Below the pieces are notes generated by a model, which made no database searches, was not told the DNA's origin, and saw only the letters and a program-made list of their open reading frames with translations. Shown piece by piece: positions 55,598-64,000 of a stretch of DNA of 64,000 nucleotides. Source of the stretch: Gonatopus flavifemur (lineage: Eukaryota; Arthropoda; Insecta; Hymenoptera; Dryinidae); the NCBI GenBank assembly GCA_018340375.1, contig JAFFJZ010000009.1, positions 13,780,501-13,844,500 on the forward strand, given 5' to 3'. Both the position numbers and the translations under genes were made by a program. Each line of letters opens with the position of its first letter. Within the stretch, counting starts at the first letter, position 1.

Positions 55598-57627
55598 CAG
55601 GGTGGGGCATTTAAAGTGTCCCGGGCGTTTTTTCCAAAAATAAAGTGAGATACGAGAAAATTTTTCGGACAAAAGTTGTAGGGTACCGAGGGGGACATCC
55701 GATGGTGGCCTTGGCTTTGACCTCAAATCTCATCTTCAAGGGCATTCTGAGATCAACTCTTGTTTTTTGAATAGCATCTCATATTTTTTACTGCAGATTT
55801 GGATTCTAGGTCAAAAACCAAGAAACTTTTGTCTGAACCATTTTCCTGAAATCCGCAAAAATGGCGCTCTAATCGATATTGTTCCATTTTGAATCTGACA
55901 TTCGAATAACTCGAAAACGAAGGGTCTTGCAAAAGAATGTTTCGTACAAAAGTTGTCAATACACAACACATTTCAATCGTCTACATTACCACCATTCAGA
56001 GCTCACGCGATGTAAACAAACGACGGGGTTCAGTGAAAATTCACGATTTTGAAAGTCAGTTTGTCAGTTACATTTGATTATTACTTGGTTTATGACAAAT
56101 TGAAAATCATGGATATCCGATACACGGTTTCTGAAAAGATCGATATGATCTACTTTTACGGTGAAGTGCATAAGAACCCCAGACAAGCATATGACTTGTA
56201 TGCAGAACGATTTCCTGAAAGAACAACGCCTCCATTAGGTATTTTCAACGCATTACAAAATTATTCTCAGAAACGGGAAGTGTTACAAGGGAAAAACGAC
56301 ATCGAATGAGAACTGTTAGCGGAGAAAATGCGGAAGTTAATGTACTAGCTGCAGTAGCCAACAATCCACACGTGAGCTCTCGTGAAATTGAACTCCATTC
56401 GGGAATTTCTCGAAGGAGTGTTCTTCGAATACTGAAACGTCACAAATTCCATCCGTATCACATTTGTTTGCATCAAGACCTTCACGGTGATGATTTCGAA
56501 AATCGTGTACAGTTTTGTCGATGGGGTCTAGCGCAAATGCACAATAGCAACTTCATCAACATATTATTTTCTGATGAGTTGACGTTCACCAATCATGGTC
56601 AAGTAAATCGACATAATATGCATTACTGGGCGACAGAAAATCCAAGATGGTTACGTCAAGTAGAGCATCAAAGACAATGGGCTGTGAATGTTTGGTGTGG
56701 TATTTTTCGATCTCGAGTAATTGGACCGTACTTCATTGCAGATACGCTAAATGGAGAGAAGTACAGACATTTCTTAGATCAAGTACTTCCAACATTACTT
56801 GAAGACATACCTATTCAGGAACGATTGAATATGTGGTATCAACACGATGGTTGTCCATCCCATTATGCAGTCACAGCTCGAGAAATATTGGACAGAGATT
56901 ATCCTGGACGATGGATAGGACGTCGTGGACCAGTTCATTGGCCTGCCCGTTCTCCGGATCTTACTTCTCCAGATTTTTTTTTATGGGGATACATAAAAGA
57001 TACAGTTTATCAACAAGCACCGACTACACCTGAGAATATGCGTCAACGAATCATCAATGCATGCGCGAGCATCAATGAAGATATTTTAGCACGAGTTCAG
57101 CAATCTTTTGTAAAACGTTTTGAAATGTGTATTGAAGTCGAAGGCCATCATTTTGAGCATCTACTGCATTAAAATTATCCAAGTGATGTAGACGATTGGA
57201 ATGTGTTGTGTTTTGTCTGTTATACCCCATCACCTCCGTTTCAGTTCAAGGGGTCCCCCTTGGAATCAGACAACTTTTGTCCGAAACATTCTCCTCCAAG
57301 ACCCTTCGTTTTCGAGTTATTCTAATGTCAGATTCAGTATGGAACAATATCGATTAGAGCGCCATCTTTGCGGATTTCAGGAAAATGGTTCAGACAAAAG
57401 TTTCTTGGTTTTGACCTAGAATCCAAATCTGCAGTAAAAAATATGAGATGCTATTTAAAAAACAAGAGTTGACCTCAGAATGCCATTGAAGATGAGATTT
57501 GAGGTCAAAGCCAAGGCCACCATCGAATGTACCCCTTGATACCCTACAATTTTTGTCCGAAAAATTTTCTCGTATCTCATTTTATTTTTGGAAAAAACGC
57601 CCGCGACACTTTAAATGCCCCACCCTG
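55598..57627 (+). mobile_element. 2.03-kb DD41D Tc1/mariner element
   Basis: Long inverted repeats of about 370 bp (55598-55965 and 57260-57627) start CAGGGTGGGGCATTTAAAGT and are flanked by TA. They enclose a transposase gene on the plus strand. The DD41D signature and long repeats place it in a distinct Tc1/mariner branch. Confidence 0.92.
56109..57172 (+). pseudogene. DD41D transposase with one frameshift
   Basis: The first frame from ATG 56109 gives a homeodomain-like DNA-binding start (YTVSEKIDMIYFYGEV...NPRQAYDLYAERFP) and ends at a TGA (56307-56309). It overlaps by 4 bases the ATG at 56306 of the second frame, which carries the second helix-turn-helix (ISRRSVLRIL) and the full catalytic domain. 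The three Asp motifs are ILFSDELTF, QHDGCPSHY and SPDLTSPDFFLWG. There are 41 residues between the second and third Asp. The second frame ends at 57172 with a natural-looking C-terminus. A single one-base change would explain the split; programmed shifting or two separate products are less likely alternatives. Confidence 0.87.
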
Positions 57628-58000
57628 TATATACATAAAGAAATTTTGATTTCTACAATTTCGGGGGGTGCTGCAGCACCTCAGCACCCCCCCCCCCCTG
57701 GATGCGTGCCTGAGTCAGAGTTCTTTTTAGTAGGTATGCCAAATGATTGTACCTAATTCTTCTTCTACTCCACTTTATATTCATTTTCAATACAATGATG
57801 TTTCTCAAAGATCATAAATTACGTTGCACTTGGCAGCTCATATTGATGTCAAATCTTCTTCTTTCTCAGATAGGGCATATCCTGTTGTATTGCATCGAAA
57901 TTTTAATTGTAATCAAATTTCTGTTGAGAATAGGTTTATAGATTTTTTTTGTAGATATTGATCGCATTTCCATGTGCTTGGCGTTATTGTTTTACTTTGT

Positions 58001-58428
58001 ACGTTCTCTGTGTAACCAAGCGTGTTGTGCGGACTTTCAGAAGACCTTGCGGTGCTGTATGGGTTAATACGTGTGTTTACAATTTAATTTATGATTCTAT
58101 TATTCACAGGTTTTCTTGTGGAACAAGGTTGAGGCATCTATTTATAATAACAAGCCCATTTTATATTACTATTATGCTCCATTTCCGCTTCCATACTCTA
58201 ATCCTTCTGTTTCACAGGTTCGGTTACATGGATTTTATTCGACGTGGGTCATTCGACAACAATCGGGCATTGTATTTGCAATGCCTCATAGGTAAGGGAT
58301 ATCGTTCCTTTCCTTTTGTCAATATATTGTTCTACTAATTATCCTGATTTATTTTCCAGGTCGCAACTTGGACGGAGATGTCACGATCGGAATTCTGAAT
58401 AACATTCATCATAATCTGAAACCCTTAC
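58001..58428 (+). other. Possible spliced segment with short introns
   Basis: Acceptor-like tracts TATTATTCACAG (ends 58109) and TTCTGTTTCACAG (ends 58217) are followed by an exon-like block and a donor GGTAAGGGATATCGTTCC (58291). ATTTTCCAG closes a 68-bp intron candidate at 58359. No protein is recognised. The donor string matches those at 36223, 59126 and 59398. Confidence 0.45.
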
Positions 58429-60300
58429 AATTGAGCCCACGGAAAGCATAACCGACGATGCGTTCGAAAAGCGGTAAAAGTATTGTTCAAGCCGCCACGT
58501 GAATAGCTATGATTCAATCGAGTGCTGCGTACTGCGATTAGACCTTCTTCCCCTAGGCGTAGAGCAAGCTCTTACCTTTTCCAAAAGATGTCTGTTGTAA
58601 GCAGACGAGTCGGGAAAGAAGATGAGTATGCCTCCGTTTGAGCCGCTTATAAAACCCAGGGGCTTGCTTTTGCTCGTGGGTAACGCGATATTGCGACAAG
58701 CCATCTGGTGGTTCGAAATTCAACCGCCGAGCATGGCTGTGTCTTTGTCTTTCAATATAGCTCGCCCGTGTTATTTTCGCGCTTGCGCGTTGTGCGCGAG
58801 ATTTCCAAAATGGTTGACGGGTTTGTTTATAACCTGTCATATTTCGCGTTCGCGAGTTTGCATGGTTATGTTCGGTTCAAGAAAACCCTTTCGCGACCGC
58901 GGGTTGAGTTACGCGTGTGACGGGTGTCGTTTTAATTCTTTTATTTACGTTTCTAACGAGTGTCGTTTACGTTCGGTCCAGTAAGGGATATTTCTATGCG
59001 GTGACTCTTTGGAGTCGGTGAGGTAAGATTTTATAATTTATACTTAACTCTATTCATTATTATAAACAATATAACTAACGTTCTTCTCTTCTCTTTGTTA
59101 CAGGTTTGTATGGGGAGTACGCTCGGGTAAGACAACTATCGTATCGTTCCTTCCCTTGATATCGTTTCCCCATATATTTATTAATATATTTTTACAGGTA
59201 CATTGCAACAAAGGGATGTTGCCGTGAATTGACGACTCAGGCGAGTTGTTCACGTCTTGGGCTCTTCGTCAGCTCTTTTCAGCCTGCCGAACCCTATATT
59301 ACCAAAGTTCGCTTCCTCGAGTCGATGGGACGGAGGGTTATTTTCCAAGGAGGAGGGTTCCGACTCACATGAGGTACCACGTAAGCAGTACTACCCAGGT
59401 AAGAGAGATCGTTCCTCTTATTTTGATTAAATCAAATCTCTTATTCGTTTTCCTTTGCAGGTTTCTTAATACAAAAGGCTGAAGGACGTCACAATAGAAT
59501 AAAGGAACCTCTCTTGTTCGAAGGACAATTTTTCTTCAAAGTGAATGGTTTATCCATAAAAACATTATAAACAATGAATTTATTTGTTAAGAAAACAAGT
59601 AACGAATCTTGCCAAAATAGTTCAATATTTGGATTCCCCAACTCAAAAAACATAAACACGCATTGAAAAATCAAATGAATACAATCTTTCCTATGGACTC
59701 CAATATTCAGCCGGTAACACGACGCGAAATGGTAAAAAATCCTCGTTGCGCGTTCATATTAAAATCGCTGTATTTTCAAAACTAATAGTTCAATCGATCT
59801 AAAAATTTCCACAAAGTTTCTCCATACACTAACGAACAACTTTGTCGCTGAAAGTTTTTCGTAGCTCATACTTCCCCCGACACTTTTCCAACGCAAAGCA
59901 TGAAAAACATGGTTTTCACTTCGGATTGAAAAATTTATAATTTTTTATTAACTTTCACAAATTTTTCCAACATTTACGTCATCGGGAGTCTTACGAATCG
60001 GATTACGCAAGATTTATTACGATACATCAAAAAATGGCCGAGTCACGACGAGTTTAATGTTGGAAAACATTGATTTTCGATTTAAAAAAAAGGTGCTTTT
60101 AATTTTTTTTTCTTGAAAACTATCGACCATAGAAAAAAATTGTGAACGGAGACTCAGATTGATTTTTCATGCCCTATCACCCAATATTTTTAGATTTTCA
60201 AAATTCCGATTTTTTTTTTCGAACCTTCACGTGGCGGCTTGGACAATACTTTTACCGCTTTTCGAACGCATCGTCGCTTATGCTTTCCGTGGGCTCAATT
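58429..60300. mobile_element. 1.87-kb element with 75-bp inverted repeats
   Basis: The left arm 58429-58503 (AATTGAGCCCACGG...GCCACGTGAA) and right arm 60226-60300 are inverses with two mismatches by eye. The interior has a CpG-rich leader (58560-59030), a chain of small exon/intron candidates (59033-59460) and an AT-rich tail. No transposase is seen and the target duplication is unclear. It could be an undescribed transposon or two inverted copies of another repeat. Confidence 0.7.
58700..59480 (+). ncRNA. Candidate multi-exon transcript with a 23-base exon
   Basis: Splice-like borders are consistent. Exon 1 ends at 59032 (GGTGAG/GTAAGATT), the intron 59033-59103 ends TTGTTACAG, and exon 2 is 59104-59126. 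Intron 59127-59197 starts GTAAGACAACTATCG and ends TTTTTACAG, exon 3 is 59198-59398, intron 59399-59460 starts GTAAGAGAGATCGTTCC and ends CTTTGCAG, then exon 4. All three introns are 62-71 bp. Exons lack a shared long reading frame with a known product, so a non-coding or untranslated-leader role fits best. This is inferred from splice signals only. Confidence 0.4.
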
Positions 60301-61008
60301 ATTCTAGGAGACGCAGAGAAGGAATAAACATCAGAGACATATTCTTATAGTCTTTACTGAGGCTTGAGGTGTCTCAACAGTTTGATTGATATTTCATTTT
60401 TTATGTGTTGATTTTGATTTTGTGCATCCAAAATAATTGGATGACTTTCCCACTTTGCTATCCAACGATAAGCATCAGAGTATTTCGGCACTAAGGATGT
60501 TCAGGGTACACGAAGACGATCATGAGTTAGAGGAAGATCAGAATGCAGTATTGAATAAGATGTAAATATTGTTCAACAGTTTGTATGAATTTGAAAACCT
60601 TAGGATTAAAAATTGTGCTTTGGAGTTCTATCACAATGAAAACTGGATTTATAGATTTGATTTTAATATTTTCAGGTATTCAGAGGCAATCAACACTTAA
60701 AACAAAGGTTGAAAACGCACTCAAGGGACTCCCTCCAATTTTATTTTGTAATAAAGAGGACAAAACGAGATGAAATCGAGAATTTCAGATTTTTTGATGG
60801 GAATTTTGGGATTTTTTATACTCATCAACGGAAATTTCCAGAATTTTACATTGGTAACACTGCTCCCCAATGATCTTGAAACACAAAGAATATGAATAAT
60901 CACTTTGTTCAATGAAATTTTCTCAATTTTCATTAATATTTTCAACCATAATTTTTCAGTACATGCACTGGAAAAGACCAGTATGTATGTCCTAAAAAAT
61001 TCCGAAAC
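60301..61008. other. Intergenic DNA, no gene seen
   Basis: AT-rich sequence without coding similarity or paired element ends. Confidence 0.45.
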
Positions 61009-61010
61009 TA

Positions 61011-61294
61011 CACAGTAAAAAATGAAACTTAAAGTGATCCCGAATATCAGCTTAAAAATGCAGCCAAGAGTAGCGCCTATTCCAACTGAAAGTGAGCAAT
61101 GAAAAAGACTGAATTTCAGTCAATTCCATCTTACTTTGGGAATCAAGATGGAATTCTCTCTTAATTCCGAAGTAAGATGGAATTAACTGAAATTCAGTCT
61201 TTTTCATTGCTCACTTTCAGTTGGAATAAGCGCTACTTTTGGCTGCATTTTCAAGCTGATGTTCGGAATCACTCTAAGTTTTACTTGCACTGTG
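61011..61294. mobile_element. 284-bp palindromic CACAGTAAAAA MITE
   Basis: CACAGTAAAAAATGAAACTT and inverse CACAGTGCAAGTAAAACTT, TA flanks. Arms of about 130 bp are nearly exact (CTGAAAGTGAGCAATGAAAA, GACTGAATTTCAGT). Confidence 0.92.
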
Positions 61295-61418
61295 TACGGT
61301 TGAGGAAATTTTCAGTTTCAATGCTAGAATTTTACACAGAGAAAATTCTACACTAGTGATTACTGTAGCCCACACGACTGGCTCGTGTTATGAAAAAAAA
61401 ATAATTTCAACACTACTG

Positions 61419-62583
61419 CCCAATAAACATGAACATCTTCAAGATATCTTGAAGATATCTTTTGAAAGACATCTACAAGACATATCAAAAAGGCATCTTG
61501 AAGATATCTTCTGAGAGACATCTTGAAGACATATCGAAAAGATATCTAAAAGACATCTTTTCGATATGTCTTGAAGATATCTCTCAAAAGATATGTTTAA
61601 GATGTTTTGCCAAATGTATCTCTAACATCAGCAGTTTTGAGGTTATGAGTGCATATGGATAACACTTCAAATGTCTTTGTTCACAATCGAATTGCAGAGA
61701 AGGTGAATTCATTCATAAATTAAAAGCTTGAATAATCCATGTAAATACAAACAAATTCTGTGAGAAGTACGATTTTGTAACCTTACAGTGCCAGCACTGA
61801 AAGTAACGAATCTCCAAGTCATAATATTTTGCGAATTATCGAACTTCTTACGCTGAATTTTATGTACGGCCTTCGTGTGCGGTGATTTTATCAAATTCTC
61901 ATTCAAATTTAGTGATAAGTTTTGTTGCAATAAAAAATAATTTAAAGGTATCTATGATATTCATCAGACACTAACGATCACTGGACCATGTACTTCAATA
62001 TATTTCACCAAATTCATTAAACTGTTCAAGTTTTAAGCACAATCGACTTATCTTATATATTGTTATATGTAATGACCACCTTGTTCAAAAGATCACTTTT
62101 TCTCTGAAAATATACACTGCTGACACTATATCTCACTATGTCATATTGACAAATCTAAGCGGCGTCATCAAATTGTCTGTATGGCTCAGGTCGTTGAAGC
62201 GTAGGTGCGTCGTGAAATGTCTGGGTTCGAATCTCGCAACCCCAATAATCCAAAATAAAGTGAAATTGGTAGGACCGATAGGGGGATCAAAAGAAAAAGA
62301 AGGAGGAAAGAAAAAGAAAAGGGGGAGAATTTTTTTATGCACGATTCAAGTTTTCCTAAGATATTGTTATGAATTCTTCAAGACATTTTTAAGACTTGAT
62401 TGAATACGTCTAAAGCATATCTTCCGCAAGACGTTTTTGAGATATCTTAAACTTGTCGAAATCAGTCGCGTAAGACATCTTTCAGGTTTCTAAAAGACAT
62501 CTTCGAGACCTTCTTGCTAGACATCTTTCAAAATTGCGAGATATCTTTTAGATATCTAAAAGATGTCTTTTTGTTTGATTGGG
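61419..62583. mobile_element. 1.17-kb CCCAAT element with AAGATATC arms and tRNA-like core
   Basis: CCCAATAAACATGAACATC and inverse CCCAATCAAACAAAAAGAC are flanked by TG on both sides. The other arm of the outer MITE shows the empty site (CACTACTGGTTACTG). The arms are built of AAGATATCTT and AAGACATCTT words (61436-61610 and 62390-62575), which pair within and between arms. Confidence 0.85.
62176..62243 (+). repeat. tRNA-like (SINE-type) sequence
   Basis: TATGGCTCAGGTCGTTGAAG fits an A box and GGGTTCGAATCTC a B box, then CGCAACCCC. A purine-rich tract (AAAGAAAAAGAAGG) follows at 62290-62330. Stems are not convincing, so a tRNA-derived relic is the better reading. Confidence 0.6.
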
Positions 62584-62774
62584 TGGTTACTGTGGTAACA
62601 CGGATCAGTCGTGTCTGCGCGCTAGAGGTTCGTTTTTCTACACCATTCTCTACTGTGGAGACACGATTGATTCGTGTCACTACAGTAACCAGTAGTGTTG
62701 AAATGATTTTTTTGCATAACACGAGCCAGTCGTGTGGGCTACAGTAACCACTAGTGTAGGATTTTTTCCGTGTA

Positions 62775-64000
62775 GAGCACTTATACCGAATTATTGCTGC
62801 ACAAATGTGCTGAAATTTTCCAGTACAAGTAAAAGTCAATCGTTTTCAGTACACGTACTGGAATTTTTCGGTGAAATTTTTTTACAGCGAAAGGAAGCAA
62901 CGGAAACAAATGCCGACACCTTTGAACTGATTGAATTTCAGTTCAGTTTTGAAATAAGATGTAGCCACATTTAATCAAACTTTCCACTATGATGAATCAC
63001 TGCATTAATGCTCACATTTCGCAATTTATTTTCGAAGAAGTTCCAATCCTTCAAGCCAGGTGAAGTCAGAATACTGAAATTGAAGGAACCTGAAGATGCG
63101 AGAGGATTATCATCATTCTTCATTCCCTTGTTCCTCTCATTTTCATTTTTGATTCCTTCAAATATTATAAGCACACGTTATCGTTCAGCTCGCAGAGGGT
63201 TAACCCCCGATATTTGATACTCTAAATCTGAAAACCTCATTTAAATAGAACAAAAAACGAAAAGTGAAAAAAGTTCACCCAGCAAAAAGATAGAAACAGT
63301 CACAGTTCCCGCATAGTCTGGATGTGTTTTTTCCTGCATAATCCCTTATAATCTGCAAAATAAAAATCCACCTGTAATTTTTCTTCTAGATTCGCAGCTT
63401 TTGATTATGGCGGAATTTATCCTCATGTATACTTTGATCCATATCCATTCAGCTCTTTTGCGAGCTCGAATTCGCGCTCACGCTTAATGATGAGTCCAGA
63501 AACGAGTTAGTAGGGAGGCAAGAGACGACACGCTGGAGTAGAGTGAAATACAAATAGGAGGACGAAGACAAGTTTTTAATTCAAACTTTAATTCAAAAAG
63601 CGACAAAGAGATAGACGCAGTGACGTGACTAGAATTGGTAATAAGTATCTTGTTCTGTGCAATTTTGTAGCCAAATGCCAACAAAACGTCTCTGATATTG
63701 CCCCGATGCAATTTATTTATGTGTATATATCCATTTCTGTTGAAGAATGCCAAGGGGCAGGAGACTATAGCCTGCTCCTAAAGTGAATTTAAACGAACGC
63801 GTGCGCTTGAGATTGTTAAGAAAATTAAACAACTCTCATCCTCTTTCCTTCTTCTCATAATATAAAATAATACTTGGAACGAAATGAGTGTGCACAAAAT
63901 ATAACAGTCGTGTTCAGATGTAAGAAGCAGATACATACAATTGCCAAATGGAATTCAGGTACGAAGATTCATGTATTCAATAGCTAGTATAAATCGTAAA
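62775..64000. other. Intergenic DNA, no gene seen
   Basis: No coding similarity, RNA gene or paired element ends were recognised up to the window edge. Confidence 0.45.

Larger units (their letters stand above)
55547..57712. mobile_element. hAT-type element carrying a mariner
   Basis: CAGGCACGTATCCAG and inverse CAGGCACGCATCCAG are flanked by AGTCAGAG at 55539-55546 and 57713-57720, an exact 8-bp duplication. Only about 130 bp is its own, with C- and G-rich inner ends; the rest is the mariner at 55598-57627. Confidence 0.87.
54990..58000. mobile_element. Foldback element split by later insertions
   Basis: The left arm (54990-55408) pairs with 55465-55546 followed by 57721-58000. Examples are AATAACGCCAAGCACATG against its inverse near 57978-57995, GGATATGCCC..., and ATTTGGCATACTAGGAAC. 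The hairpin around 55335-55546 is its centre. Removing 55547-57720 joins the right arm exactly at AGTCAGAG. Net length is about 0.8 kb and it is non-coding. Confidence 0.8.
61335..62772. mobile_element. CACAGAGAAAA MITE split by a nested element
   Basis: CACAGAGAAAATTCTACACT and inverse CACGGAAAAAATCCTACACT with TA flanks. Both arms share AGCCCACACGACTGGCTCGT. Net length without the nested element is about 270 bp. Confidence 0.88.

Noticed and set aside
58622..58984. Open frame of 120 codons in the CpG-rich leader
   Set aside because: No recognisable domain; the higher GC content lengthens chance frames, and a competing frame of similar size lies on the other strand.

Overview
This window looks like repeat-dense, AT-rich nuclear DNA from an insect. 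The evidence is the set of transposon families (P/THAP-like, piggyBac, Helitron, BEL/Pao, mariner, a DD41D Tc1/mariner element), candidate introns of 60-71 bp, and long stretches with no coding signal. I found no host gene, rRNA gene or convincing functional tRNA gene. Every coding region I recognise belongs to a transposable element, and only one (BEL/Pao gag-pol, 46259-51460 minus) is open end to end. The species cannot be told from the sequence.

Layout. 1-9 kb: a deleted mariner (2924-3659) and a P-element/THAP9-like transposase relic (about 4020-7721, minus) with a 108-bp inverted-repeat element inserted in frame. 9.3-11.1 kb: a large palindrome with AATCGATTAAT-rich outer arms. 12.6-25.6 kb: one Helitron Rep/helicase-type gene (minus) cut into four pieces by a piggyBac (22552-24992, TTAA duplication), a 502-bp inverted-repeat element (21948-22449) and a 7.6-kb hAT-like element (14023-21643, 8-bp duplication). 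The hAT-like element carries a 3.2-kb foldback element, which carries a 630-bp element, which carries a 119-bp perfect hairpin with its own 8-bp duplication.

26-42 kb: many small inverted-repeat elements (MITEs), a decayed BEL/Pao gag region whose first ORF has an unrelated-looking N-terminal segment (30479-32220), and a GC-richer unidentified stretch (34.1-36.3 kb). 42.3-54.1 kb: degenerate tandem arrays, including an about 510-bp unit, split by a young 7.27-kb BEL/Pao element with 371-bp LTRs that look identical. 55-58 kb: a foldback element holds a hAT-type element, which holds a nearly intact DD41D mariner. 58-60.3 kb: an element bounded by 75-bp inverted repeats holds a CpG-rich leader and tiny exons separated by 62-71 bp introns; its start is related to the 34-36 kb region. 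61-62.8 kb: nested MITEs with a tRNA-like core.

How the parts relate. The window is mainly a record of serial insertion. Because most elements landed in recognisable coding sequence or in repeat units with other copies nearby, the empty sites and target duplications can be read directly. Two broad MITE groups appear: termini starting CCC with 2-bp duplications of variable sequence, and termini starting CAC (usually CACnGnGAAAA) with TA or CA/TG duplications. No transposase in the window is an obvious source for either.
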